Shown here: in pieces, positions 18,544-27,489 of the stretch | Position numbering within the stretch: the stretch's first letter is position 1 | Layout of the letters: the number at the start of each line of letters is the position of its first letter | Assembly (NCBI GenBank): GCA_025354385.1 | Contig: JANXMZ010000070.1 | Location: 1 to 37,468, forward strand | Direction: 5' to 3' | DNA length: 37,468 nucleotides | Source: Bacteroidota bacterium | Lineage (GTDB): Bacteria; Bacteroidota; Bacteroidia; NS11-12g; UBA955 | Program-made: the position numbers and the translations under genes | The notes under the pieces: generated by a model | The model's database searches: none | The model's input: the letters and a program-made list of their open reading frames with translations, nothing else | Told to the model about the DNA's origin: nothing

Positions 18544-19641
18544 ATGCAGGTTAAAGACATCACCACACTTATTGAAAAAATTGCTCCCTTAAAATACCAG
18601 GAAGATTATGACAATGCGGGGCTTATTGTTGGTCAGCATGACATGGAGGTAACTGGCATATTACTTTGTCTAGACACATTAGAAAAGATAGTAGACGAAG
18701 CGATAGAAATGGATTGTAACTTAATTATCGCCCATCATCCCATTGTATTTAAAGGTTTAAAAAAATTAAATGGCAACAATTATGTGGAACGCACCATCAT
18801 TAAAGCCATTCGACACAACATTGCCATTTATGCCGTTCATACTAATCTAGACAATGTTCTTAGCAAAGGTGTTAATGCCAAAATAGCTGAAAAATTAGGT
18901 CTGGAGAATTTAAAAATCATTCAACCTAAATCAGATATTTTAAGTAAATTAATCATTTATGCCCCTCTTGTAAAAAGTGAAAGTATTAAAAATATGCTTT
19001 TTGAAAACGGGGCTGGCCATATAGGAGAATATTCAGAATGCAGCTTTGAAACCATAGGAACTGGCAGTTTTAAACCGAGTGAAAATGCCAAACCTAGCAT
19101 TGGTAGCCATGGCGTTAGAGAAGTAAGTGAAGAAGTAAAAATAGAAGTTTTATTACCTGAATATCTTGTCAACCATGCGATGACGCAGGTTAAAAAAATT
19201 CATCCCTATGAAGAGGTGGCTTACGACATTGTGCGAATCGGCAATGCTAACCAAACTGTAGGTGCTGGTATTGTTGGAGATTTAATAGAAGCAATGGATC
19301 CCAAAAAATTCCTGACATATCTAAAAGAAAAAATGAATCTACAGGTTATTCGTTTTACGCCCTATAGTAAAAACATAAAGCGAGTGGCTGTTTGCGGGGG
19401 CTCTGGTAGCTTTCTAATCAAACAAATTAAAGCAGTGCAAGCAGATGCATATGTTACCGCAGATGTTAAATACCATGAGTTTTTTGATGTCGAAAACCAA
19501 TTTCTACTTTGCGACATTGGTCATTATGAATCGGAAATTTATACTTTAGAGATATTTTACAATGAAATTAAAGAAAAATACCCTACTTTTGCGGTCATTT
19601 TTTGCAAAGAAAATACAAATCCAATTCAATATTTTAAATAA
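18544..19641 (+). CDS. Nif3-like dinuclear metal centre hexameric protein
   Basis: This 365-residue protein of the Nif3/YbgI/YqfO family is expected to be a toroidal hexamer with two metals per subunit. Metal-ligand motifs are visible in NLIIAHHPIVFKGLKKL (two His), AVHTNLDNV (His, Asp) and CDIGHYESE near the C-terminus. The length, well above the approximately 250 residues of E. coli YbgI, indicates the central CutA/PII-like insert present in Bacillus YqfO and Bacteroidota homologues (here about 125-235). An open frame extends upstream to 18385, but it runs back into lpxK; ATG 18544 begins MQVKDITTLIEKIAPLKYQE, the normal N-terminus. The biochemical role of the family is unsettled. The zinc-ribbon gene follows after 3 nt, implying co-expression. 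Confidence 0.92.
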   Translation: MQVKDITTLIEKIAPLKYQEDYDNAGLIVGQHDMEVTGILLCLDTLEKIVDEAIEMDCNLIIAHHPIVFKGLKKLNGNNYVERTIIKAIRHNIAIYAVHTNLDNVLSKGVNAKIAEKLGLENLKIIQPKSDILSKLIIYAPLVKSESIKNMLFENGAGHIGEYSECSFETIGTGSFKPSENAKPSIGSHGVREVSEEVKIEVLLPEYLVNHAMTQVKKIHPYEEVAYDIVRIGNANQTVGAGIVGDLIEAMDPKKFLTYLKEKMNLQVIRFTPYSKNIKRVAVCGGSGSFLIKQIKAVQADAYVTADVKYHEFFDVENQFLLCDIGHYESEIYTLEIFYNEIKEKYPTFAVIFCKENTNPIQYFK

Positions 19642-19644
19642 ATC

Positions 19645-20445
19645 ATGGTAGATATATCAATAGAAAAAAAGCTTAAGGCCCTTTGGGAATTACAAGAAAT
19701 CGATTCTAAAATTGACCAATTGAACCTCCTGAAAGGCGAATTACCAATGGAAGTTGATGATTTAGAAGATGAGATTGCTGGTTTAGAAACCCGATTGGAA
19801 AACATGCTCTCTGAAATCAAAAATTACGATGGGGAGATTGCAGGCTATAAAGCAAAAATCAAGCAATTTGAAGAACTTCAGAAAAAATACAAAACCCAAT
19901 TAAATTCTGTTAAAAACAACAGAGAGTTTGAAGCATTGAACAAAGAGTTGGAAATTGCTGGTCTTGAAATCTTAGCTGCAGAGAAAAGAATCAAAGAAAC
20001 CCATTTTCACATTGATGCCAAAAAAGAAGGTTTGGATAGAGTGAAAGAAGATATTGCTAGCCGCAAAAAAGATCTTGATTTCAAAAAGAAAGAATTAAAA
20101 ACAATTGTTAACGATACAGAATCTGAAGAAAAAGATTTAGTAAAAGAACGCGTTGGTATTGAAAAACTAGTTGAAGAAAGATTGGTTAAGGCATATAACA
20201 GAATTCGCAAGAACGTTAAAAATGGTATTGCTGTTGCGCCTATCATGCGTGGCAGTTGTGGTGGTTGTTTCTCTAAAATTCCACCTCAAAGACAGAGCGA
20301 TATCAAACAACATTTCAAAATCATTGACTGCGAACACTGTGGTAGAATATTGGTAGACAATGCCGTAACAGGTATTGTAAGCGAAGTGATTGTTGAAGAA
20401 GAAAAACCAAAACGCAGAGTTAGAACACTGAAAGCAGGTAAATAA
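19645..20445 (+). CDS. Coiled-coil zinc-ribbon protein (DUF164/CdsZ-like)
   Basis: This 266-residue protein has a long charged coiled-coil hairpin (about residues 1-190, with many Glu/Lys heptads) followed by a four-cysteine zinc ribbon, GSCGGCFSKIPPQRQ...IDCEHCGRIL. This is the architecture of the C4-type zinc-ribbon family found widely in bacteria next to Nif3-family genes; proposed roles are as RNA- or protein-binding adaptors. It starts 3 nt after the Nif3 stop, and a further gene starts 8 nt after its own stop. A -7-like box, TACTTTTG (19584-19591), inside the end of the Nif3 gene could provide extra transcription. Confidence 0.88.
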   Translation: MVDISIEKKLKALWELQEIDSKIDQLNLLKGELPMEVDDLEDEIAGLETRLENMLSEIKNYDGEIAGYKAKIKQFEELQKKYKTQLNSVKNNREFEALNKELEIAGLEILAAEKRIKETHFHIDAKKEGLDRVKEDIASRKKDLDFKKKELKTIVNDTESEEKDLVKERVGIEKLVEERLVKAYNRIRKNVKNGIAVAPIMRGSCGGCFSKIPPQRQSDIKQHFKIIDCEHCGRILVDNAVTGIVSEVIVEEEKPKRRVRTLKAGK

Positions 20446-20453
20446 AAGCAATT

Positions 20454-21968
20454 ATGCTTTTTCTAAGAATATTAAGAAAGAACATCCTTTTGGGTGTTCT
20501 TTTTTTTATGCTCCATGCAGGTTTAATTGCAAAGCCTTTTTTCCAAATGAATGCTGCCTGCCTTAAAGCTCAGTCGCTCATTTATGAATTGCGGGTTGAA
20601 GAAGCCGAAACCATATTAACCTCAGAGAAAAAAGAAACTCAAGATAATATGGCCATTGTTTGGCTGCAAGAATATTGTTTATACATACGCCTCTTTATTT
20701 CAGAAAATGAAACTGAATATAAAGCCAGACAAAGCGAGTGGAAAAACTACATTCAAGAACTTGAGAAGATATCAAAGAACAATCCTTGGTTCCGCTTCGC
20801 CCTATCGGATATGTATCTTCACAGAGCCTCGGTTCGTCTTAAAATGAATGACAATTGGTTGGCCGGATCTGATATAAAGACCGCCAATACTTATTTAAAA
20901 GAAAACGAAAAACTATATCCCGAATTTTTACCTGATAATAAGAACCTCGGTCTTATAAAAGCCTTGTGTAGTGCCATTCCTAAAAACTATGCTTGGCTGG
21001 GAAATATACTTGGTTTGGAAGGTAGCTTAGATGTGGGACTTCAAAAAATAAACACTTATTTAACATCTCAATTGAATGACAATGAGCACAAATGGTTAAA
21101 ACTAGAAACTGCTTTTATTTATGCCCTATTACAACATAACTTTCAAAAAAAATCTGATGAAGCTTGGTTAACAATAGAACCTTATACTCGCGAATACAAG
21201 AGCAATGTGCTGATGAATTATATGCGCGCTACTATTGCCGCTTATGATGGAAGAAATGACGAGCAGATTAAAATTCTTACTCTAAAACCTTTGCACCAAA
21301 AAGCCATTCCCTTTTACTATATGGATTATATGTTGGGCGTGGCAAAATTGCGCTCATTACAGCCCGATGCATCTATTCATTTCAAATTATATACCATCAA
21401 ATTCAAAGGCAAAAATTATATCAAATCTGCCTATCGGTATTTAGCATGGAGCGAAATCATTAATGGCAATCTTAATGCTGCTAATACTTATTATTCACTT
21501 TGCAGTAAACATGGGAAAGCCTTTCAGGAAGAGGATAAACAGGCCCAAAAAGAAGCCTTAGACCCATTGAAATGGCCAAAGGAATTGTTAGAAGCACGCT
21601 TATTATTCGATGGGCATTATTACCGCCTTTCCTACGACAAGCTCAATAAAATCGAAGATAAAAAACTTCATGAAGTTCGATTTTTATTGGAATTAAATTA
21701 TAGAAAAGCACGAATACACCAAGAATTGAAAGAATTTGCCAGTGCTTTGATACTTTTCGACAAGGTTATTCAAATGGGGCAAAAGCAATCTTATTATTAC
21801 GCATCTTATTCTGCCCTGCAAATGGGCTTGGTATACGAACAACTCAAAAACAAAGAGCAAGCAACGTATTATTTTAACAAAGCCATAAAAGATTTTCCTA
21901 AAAACGAAGAATACGTGAATAGTATAGAACAAAAGGCCAAAACAGGTTTAAAAAGAATTTGCAAGTAA
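20454..21968 (+). CDS. Secreted tetratricopeptide-repeat protein of unknown function
   Basis: This 504-residue protein begins with a hydrophobic signal segment (about residues 8-26, LRKNILLGVLFFMLHAGLIA) and is otherwise rich in paired helices. A TPR-like pair is clear near the C-terminus: YYYASYSALQMGLVYEQLKN followed by KEQATYYFNKAIKDFPKN. Blocks such as FRFALSDMYLHRASVRLK, AWLGNILGLEGSLDVGL and FYYMDYMLGVAKLR look like a conserved Bacteroidota family that I recognise only as TPR-containing, without a known function. It starts 8 nt after the zinc-ribbon gene and is probably the last gene of that operon. There is no T9SS domain, so a periplasmic or membrane-associated place is likely. Confidence 0.8.
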   Translation: MLFLRILRKNILLGVLFFMLHAGLIAKPFFQMNAACLKAQSLIYELRVEEAETILTSEKKETQDNMAIVWLQEYCLYIRLFISENETEYKARQSEWKNYIQELEKISKNNPWFRFALSDMYLHRASVRLKMNDNWLAGSDIKTANTYLKENEKLYPEFLPDNKNLGLIKALCSAIPKNYAWLGNILGLEGSLDVGLQKINTYLTSQLNDNEHKWLKLETAFIYALLQHNFQKKSDEAWLTIEPYTREYKSNVLMNYMRATIAAYDGRNDEQIKILTLKPLHQKAIPFYYMDYMLGVAKLRSLQPDASIHFKLYTIKFKGKNYIKSAYRYLAWSEIINGNLNAANTYYSLCSKHGKAFQEEDKQAQKEALDPLKWPKELLEARLLFDGHYYRLSYDKLNKIEDKKLHEVRFLLELNYRKARIHQELKEFASALILFDKVIQMGQKQSYYYASYSALQMGLVYEQLKNKEQATYYFNKAIKDFPKNEEYVNSIEQKAKTGLKRICK

Positions 21969-22392
21969 TTGCTTTTTTTAAGCTCACTTATTGCAAACCA
22001 AGCAAGCCTTTTGAGTATTTATAACATACCATGAACACCTTTGAGTCTATAAAAATACATAACAAATTGATTTAAAATACTTTACATTTTTTTAGCAGAA
22101 ATTCGAATTAATTTTTTTTATGACTTCATAATTTCTGTCTAAAAGCTATTTATTAACAAAAATTCCAATTTATTGAGCATTTTGATTTAATCTGGCAAAA
22201 ATTAAATAGCTGAAAAACTGAACTTTGTGATTTTTTTCAAAGTTTTTTGATTTTTGTATAATTCTGTCGTATACTTGAGTATAAGTATTTGAAAAATATA
22301 AGTTTATATACTTATTAGGTTAAAAAACTTAAAATATTACAGCATGAAAAACTAACTGACCACCTCAATAAAACACTAAACTAACTACAACT
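21969..22392. other. 424-bp AT-rich intergenic region with several dyads
   Basis: No gene is seen. Immediately after the TPR gene, GCAA-GTAA-TTGC (21961-21972) plus seven T's (21973-21979) could be a weak terminator. Further dyads are CAGAAATT (22096-22103) with AATTTCTG (22140-22147), TATGA-CT-TCATA (22129-22140), and AACTTTG (22221-22227) with CAAAGTT (22238-22244) followed by T's. The last resembles a terminator or attenuator in the leader of the 22393 gene. A TATACTTG (22270-22277) is a one-mismatch -7 box. The region is much longer than other gaps in the window. Confidence 0.5.
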
Positions 22393-22905
22393 ATGAAACA
22401 CAACATTTACACAAAAAATTCGATTTGCAAACGTTTTCTTGCAAGTTTCCCAGCCCGCTTTTCGGGGTTACTGGTTCTGCTGATGCTAACAGTAGTTACG
22501 ACTACTAAAGCGCAACATCAGGAAGACACAACGATAGTGTTGGCACAAAATGCCTTTACTGTTTCTTTTGTGCATACACCTGATAGTTTATTAAAGTTTG
22601 AAATTATCAATAATCAGGTAGATGCCGTTACCCCTTTTTTCATTGAAACATACATAAAAGGTTATTTACTAAATACACAAACCATTAAACAATCTCTTAA
22701 CAATGCAGAGGTTCCAAAAAATATTGAAAGTGTTTATGGCCCTCAGTTTGTTGGGTTTGGATTGGACTACTTACCTCCTTTTGGAAATTACAAAACTTCA
22801 TTTTTGACAGAAAATCAAACGAATGAAGCTGCTACAATTCTTATTAGAATTTCAGGAACCATTAACGGCAAGCACGTTATTTGGTCAAATTCGTATATCA
22901 ATTAA
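22393..22905 (+). CDS. Secreted hypothetical protein
   Basis: I do not recognise this 170-residue protein. It has an unusually long basic N-terminus followed by a hydrophobic core (GLLVLLMLTVVTTTKAQ), giving a likely signal peptide with cleavage near residue 40. The mature part, about 130 residues, appears beta-rich with no cysteines and no known catalytic motif. The gene starts after a 424-bp AT-rich region and is followed after 26 nt by a large T9SS-secreted protein, so the two may be exported together or act as partners. It could be an accessory or anchoring subunit, but this is only from position. Confidence 0.65.
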   Translation: MKHNIYTKNSICKRFLASFPARFSGLLVLLMLTVVTTTKAQHQEDTTIVLAQNAFTVSFVHTPDSLLKFEIINNQVDAVTPFFIETYIKGYLLNTQTIKQSLNNAEVPKNIESVYGPQFVGFGLDYLPPFGNYKTSFLTENQTNEAATILIRISGTINGKHVIWSNSYIN

Positions 22906-22931
22906 TAAGTCCATTTTAAATTTTATTTATT

Positions 22932-25754
22932 ATGAGAACTTATGTTCAAACCGTTATGGTCATGATATTATTGGCTATAACAAAACCTAGCTACTTAAAG
23001 GCCCAATGTGCCCCAAACATGGGTTTTGACAATGGAACTTTTAGCCCATGGACTACATCTACAGACAGTAACTTTATTACACCTGGTAGCAGGAGATATT
23101 ACAAACCGGGTAAAAGTCCAATCATTGCTTCTTATGGCAGCACAGATGCTTGGCTAGGCACTATCAGTAAACCAAATGCTGCTTGCGGCAATTACCTCAC
23201 ACGAATTGGCAACAAAGGCGTAAATGCTACCGCAGATACCGTTTATCGCACTTACATCATAGACAGCTTATCCGATAAATTAACAATATACAGTAAGGGC
23301 GTGGTTGAGTTAGCGCACAATTATTGGAATGTTGCTACTATTGAAGCACCAGGTTTTGGTTATGAGGTATATGTGAATGGCAAAAAGTTAGATTGCTTAA
23401 AAGGAGCCTTCTTTTGCGGTAATGTAGATAAGCCTTACGTTTGGAATGTTGGCAGTTATAAAGACACATCAACCGTTCGTAAATCTGTTGGATGGGCCAA
23501 AGAAGTTTTAAATTTTGCATGTTTTGTTGGTGATACTGTAGAAGTAAGACTATTCACCAGAGATTGTATTTTATTAGGACACTATGCTTATGCCTATTTT
23601 GATGTTTTATGCGGAGATACTTCCAAACCAGTTATCAGTAAAATTATGGTGAATGATATTATTGATGCTAATAAATTAAATTTGTATTGCAACAATTCAA
23701 CGACACTTTACCTAAAACCCAACACTGTTATTTGCCCAGTTGTGAGATCTAATATAAACTGGACACCTTCATCCATGGTAATTGGCGCTAGTAATTTAGA
23801 CAGTGCAAAGGTGACTATTGCCGACTCTGCATGGGTTTATGCCGAAGCCAATTTTTCTAATTTCTGTACAACAGTTCATGTAAGAGATTCCATATTTATA
23901 AAGGTACTCAATAAAGATCCTCATAACAATATTCCGAAAATGCCTCGAAATTATTGCGATTGCTACAGCGATACACTAGATTTTGGAACCACCACAGTAA
24001 CTAATGTTACAGATCAAAACGGCAACAGTATGTCTGTTAACAACGGCTTGCTAATACTAAAACCCTGCGATAACTTTTTTGAAGAATCCTTTTGGAAGTC
24101 GGCCTCCTCGAAAATAAAGTTACGAAAAAGTCAGATTGGGGCTTCCGGTTGGGTCTCCGGAAATAGTGAAGGGGCTATTAGCCAAGATTCTATTTTAGCA
24201 ACGGGTATTGTGCGATATGATATCAATTATGGTGCTACAAAAAAATTCTATGCAGGCATCAACAATAAAAGCACAAGCAACGGAAATGATATGACTCATT
24301 CTATTCTTTACAATGGTGGATCAATTAGTGTATACTACGCTGGATCATTGCTTACTTCCTTAGGATCCTACACTGGCAATATTACAGTTGATTTTAAGAC
24401 CCTCAGCAACAACAAAGTCGAAATCTGGATAAATGGTGTTAAAAAATATGCTTATTCCAATTCGCAAAAGGCCACTTTCCCTTCCTTTGCCGATTTTAGT
24501 GCTCAAGGTAATGACACGGCTTTAATTAACAAAACATCCATCTTCGGACCAACTAAAAACATCAAAGATTTTACCCGTTTAATGGTACCAACCACCTTTA
24601 AATACTTTATATCCTACAATGATAGGTGTGGTGTAAATACAAAAGATACCATTAAAGTTATTCCTGGTTTTACTTCTACTCTGCATGTTCCAAACAATAA
24701 TATTTGTGGGTTAACACCTGTTAACATTTCGGTTACCTCACCTTATATCATGGATGATGTTTACGCTTCTACCAATGGAGATGGATATACCACCGAGCTA
24801 ATGCCAAATGTTGTTTATACACCTGTAACTTCCGATTTTGGTTCACCAGTATCTGTATTAATAACTTCGGTTTCTGGTAGATGTAATAATCCCGATACAG
24901 CTATTTTAAACTTCCATGAAATACCATACGCAAATGCAGGCCCCGATATTTCATCGCCACCCGCCACATTCGTAATTGGAGGCACACCTTCTGGAGCTTG
25001 TTCAACTTGTGGCAGTATAAAATATGCATGGTCGCCTAAGAAGGGTTTAAATGATTCAACTTTTGCTAAGCCAACAGCTACAAAAAGCCAAGTAACTTCG
25101 ACCTATTTTGCACTAAAGGTAAGCGACCCAACTACGGGCTGTTTCAGTCGTGATACCATGATTATACTGACCCCCTTGCCACTTCATCAAGTAGCCATAG
25201 AAACCAATTGTACAAAGGATAATACAATTGAATTCAATTGGAGTTTGGTGCCTACTGAAGAGAATTTTACTTTCGGCATTGAATATTCCTTAGACAATGG
25301 CAATAATTGGATAAATGCTGGCAATGTGCATGCAGAAAAAGAATCCCTAGGAGTTGAAATAAAGCAATATCAGCTCACTATCGAAAAAATTCTTGGAGCA
25401 AATACACTCTATCGATTCTACAGTCTGAATATTACGGGACGCCATAAGAACATTATTCCAGTTGATATAGAATGTGCAACAAAGACTGTTTACACGGTTT
25501 ATCCGAATCCATTCACAGGCACCTTGGGTCTAGGAGTAAAAACCAGTAATATCAGCAAGGTCAATATGAGAATTCAAATTTTCAATCAATTTGGACAGGA
25601 AGTGTTTTTATTAAACAACGTTTCGAACCCAGAATACAACAATTCCAATTTATTGTTGGAAGGAACAGAACATCTTGCTCAAGGTATTTATTTTCTGCAA
25701 GTTTCCACTAATGATAATGTAGTTTACAAAACAAAAGTCACGAAAATGAATTAA
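22932..25754 (+). CDS. Large secreted multidomain protein with T9SS sorting domain
   Basis: This 940-residue protein has a signal peptide (about 1-24, ending YLKA). The N-terminal third (NMGFDNGTFSPWTTSTDSNF onward) resembles the gliding-motility or adhesin-type modules that often start with a 'GFDNGTF..W' beta-sandwich. A middle segment (about 385-550, with VRYDINYGATKKFYAGINNK and VEIWINGVKKYAYS) looks like a lectin/concanavalin-type sandwich. A PKD/Ig-like unit (about 675-755, starting YANAGPDIS) precedes a final beta domain and the T9SS type A signal (about 855-940: VYPNPFTGTLGLGV ... GIYFLQVSTNDN). No catalytic motif is visible, so an adhesin or surface matrix role is likely. Domain names other than the sorting signal are tentative. 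Confidence 0.82.
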   Translation: MRTYVQTVMVMILLAITKPSYLKAQCAPNMGFDNGTFSPWTTSTDSNFITPGSRRYYKPGKSPIIASYGSTDAWLGTISKPNAACGNYLTRIGNKGVNATADTVYRTYIIDSLSDKLTIYSKGVVELAHNYWNVATIEAPGFGYEVYVNGKKLDCLKGAFFCGNVDKPYVWNVGSYKDTSTVRKSVGWAKEVLNFACFVGDTVEVRLFTRDCILLGHYAYAYFDVLCGDTSKPVISKIMVNDIIDANKLNLYCNNSTTLYLKPNTVICPVVRSNINWTPSSMVIGASNLDSAKVTIADSAWVYAEANFSNFCTTVHVRDSIFIKVLNKDPHNNIPKMPRNYCDCYSDTLDFGTTTVTNVTDQNGNSMSVNNGLLILKPCDNFFEESFWKSASSKIKLRKSQIGASGWVSGNSEGAISQDSILATGIVRYDINYGATKKFYAGINNKSTSNGNDMTHSILYNGGSISVYYAGSLLTSLGSYTGNITVDFKTLSNNKVEIWINGVKKYAYSNSQKATFPSFADFSAQGNDTALINKTSIFGPTKNIKDFTRLMVPTTFKYFISYNDRCGVNTKDTIKVIPGFTSTLHVPNNNICGLTPVNISVTSPYIMDDVYASTNGDGYTTELMPNVVYTPVTSDFGSPVSVLITSVSGRCNNPDTAILNFHEIPYANAGPDISSPPATFVIGGTPSGACSTCGSIKYAWSPKKGLNDSTFAKPTATKSQVTSTYFALKVSDPTTGCFSRDTMIILTPLPLHQVAIETNCTKDNTIEFNWSLVPTEENFTFGIEYSLDNGNNWINAGNVHAEKESLGVEIKQYQLTIEKILGANTLYRFYSLNITGRHKNIIPVDIECATKTVYTVYPNPFTGTLGLGVKTSNISKVNMRIQIFNQFGQEVFLLNNVSNPEYNNSNLLLEGTEHLAQGIYFLQVSTNDNVVYKTKVTKMN

Positions 25755-25783
25755 GTTCATTTTAAAAAGATAAAACTAGAACT

Positions 25784-25829
25784 AAAAAAGGTAAGGGGTG
25801 GCATCATTAGTCATTTCTTGCCTTTTTTT
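25784..25829 (+). terminator. Terminator shared by convergent genes
   Basis: AAAAAAGGTAAG (25784-25795) pairs with CTTGCCTTTTTT (25817-25828), with one G-T pair, and has runs of A before and T after, so it can act for both directions. The right arm lies inside the last codons of the minus-strand desaturase gene. Confidence 0.65.
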
Positions 25830-27286
25830 GCTATTAAATCAGTGGCTATTTTTGCACTTAATAAACACAATGGGATACCACCACCTGGATGCACACTGCC
25901 ACCACAAAAGTATAAATTATCTATGGACACTATTTTATTGGGATGTCTGAAAAAGGCCGCTAACTTTTTGTTACTGCTACTGCCATAAAGCGCTCCTTTA
26001 TAGCTGGATGTTTTTTGTTCAATGGAACGCGGGTCTAAAATAGATTCATACACAATCAACGCCTCTAAATCAATGTTCAACATTTTATTGATTTTTCGAA
26101 TAATATTTTTTCTAGCCTCTGCTATCAATGCATCCCAATCTTGATTTTCATTGCAAGGAACGTTAATCATAACAAACCAATTTTCACAACCCTTGGGTGC
26201 ATCATTTGAATTTAATTTACTGCTGATGTTGATATAGATTGTTGGATCATCGTCAATAGATTTAAGTTTAAAAATCGCTTGAAACTCTCTTTCGTAATTT
26301 TTAGAAAATAAAATATTATGAAGACCAAGTTCTTGAAAATGTCCCTTCACGCCCCAATAGAAAACTAAGGCGCTACTAGATGATTCAACATTTTTTACTT
26401 GCCTAGGCATTTTGTATTCCGGTAATAACTTGCTGTAAGTGGGATAAACATCCATATTACTCAATACAATATCTGCTTTTAATTCAACCCCATTTGCAAC
26501 AATACCTTCAACTTTATGTTTTGCAGACCTTATTTTAGTAACTTTTTGATTGTAATGAAACTTTACACCATGACGTGAAGCTAACTGCACCAAAGCATTT
26601 GTAATAGCAAACATACCTCCTTCCGGAAAATAAACGCCCATGCCAAATTCAAGGTGAGGGATAATATTTAAAGTGGCTGGTGCCTTATAGGGATTACTGC
26701 CGTTATAGGTTGCAAATCGGTTAAACAATTGAATGGTGAGTGGGTTTTTAAAGTATGTTTCATTTTTTTTATTCATGGTTTTGAATAAATCCAATCTACC
26801 CATATTCATTATGCCATTTAATCCCATTTTGTTGAAATAGGTAGACCATTCATGCAAAGAGTTTTTAAGAAAAACAGGTGAAGTTGTGTTATAAATAAAT
26901 TCACTTTTCTTAAAATACTTTAAAACCATTTCTGGGTCTTCATTAAAAACCTTTTGAAGCAGTTTTGCAAATTCTTCTATATCTGTGGGCGCTTGAAATA
27001 TTGGTCCATCTTCATAAAAATAATGACAACCGATATCCAACTTTTTATATTTAAAATAGTTAGACGGCAACTCATTCATAAGAAGAAATAATTCATCTAC
27101 CAAATCAGGCATGGTAAACAAGGAAGGACCAGCATCATATCTAAAACCATCGCTCTCAAATTCGCTGAGTTTACCGCCAGGATAGTTATTTGCCTCGTAT
27201 ACTTCAACATCATAATTCAATGCTTTTAGACGTATAGCTGCTGCAATCCCCGCAATTCCGGCTCCAATAATGATGGCTTTTGACAT
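25811..27286 (-). CDS. CrtI/CrtD-family carotenoid desaturase
   Basis: This 491-residue FAD-dependent enzyme has the dinucleotide-binding motif GAGIAGIAAAIRL at the N-terminus, the phytoene-desaturase-type segment GFRYDAGPSLFTMPDLVDEL, and the C-terminal LYFCGGSVHPGGGIPLCLLS signature. The AGPSLFTMP and YNGSNPYKAPATLN blocks are, from memory, more like the CrtD (1-hydroxycarotenoid 3,4-desaturase) branch of Bacteroidota than CrtI itself, but the substrate cannot be proven. The ATG at 27286 (MSKAIIIGAG) is preferred to an in-frame TTG at 27298. No other carotenoid gene (crtB, crtY, crtZ) is present in the window. A minus-strand -7 box, TATATTTG, lies at 27424-27431, leaving a leader of about 130 nt. 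Confidence 0.85.
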   Translation of the reverse strand: MSKAIIIGAGIAGIAAAIRLKALNYDVEVYEANNYPGGKLSEFESDGFRYDAGPSLFTMPDLVDELFLLMNELPSNYFKYKKLDIGCHYFYEDGPIFQAPTDIEEFAKLLQKVFNEDPEMVLKYFKKSEFIYNTTSPVFLKNSLHEWSTYFNKMGLNGIMNMGRLDLFKTMNKKNETYFKNPLTIQLFNRFATYNGSNPYKAPATLNIIPHLEFGMGVYFPEGGMFAITNALVQLASRHGVKFHYNQKVTKIRSAKHKVEGIVANGVELKADIVLSNMDVYPTYSKLLPEYKMPRQVKNVESSSSALVFYWGVKGHFQELGLHNILFSKNYEREFQAIFKLKSIDDDPTIYINISSKLNSNDAPKGCENWFVMINVPCNENQDWDALIAEARKNIIRKINKMLNIDLEALIVYESILDPRSIEQKTSSYKGALYGSSSNKKLAAFFRHPNKIVSIDNLYFCGGSVHPGGGIPLCLLSAKIATDLIAKKGKK

Positions 27287-27423
27287 AGGATGGTTCAAAA
27301 CTATTAAAATTAGTTTTCAATTAATTCAATTATTAACAAATTCAATCCTCAATTGTTATAAAAAAGCGCAAGTAATTAAAAAAAAATAAAAGTGCGCACC
27401 TAATCATAACAAGGATTTAAAGA

Positions 27424-27431
27424 CAAATATA
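27424..27431 (-). promoter_or_regulatory. Possible -7 box for the desaturase gene
   Basis: Minus-strand TATATTTG matches TAnnTTTG. It would give a leader of about 130 nt, in which a small dyad (AAACTA / TAGTTT around 27298-27316) lies at the start codon end. Confidence 0.4.
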
Positions 27432-27451
27432 ATTTTGTTACTAAATTGTGT

Positions 27452-27482
27452 TTTGTCAAACGCTGCAACTAGATTACTTTTG
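27452..27482 (+). promoter_or_regulatory. Complete Bacteroidota promoter of carA
   Basis: A -33 TTTG (27452-27455), a 19-bp spacer and a -7 TACTTTTG (27475-27482) match the Bacteroidota consensus with ideal spacing. The -7 box ends 7 nt before the ATG at 27490, so the predicted transcript starts on or next to the start codon (leaderless). It also excludes the in-frame GTG at 27448. Confidence 0.75.
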
Positions 27483-27489
27483 CACTTTA

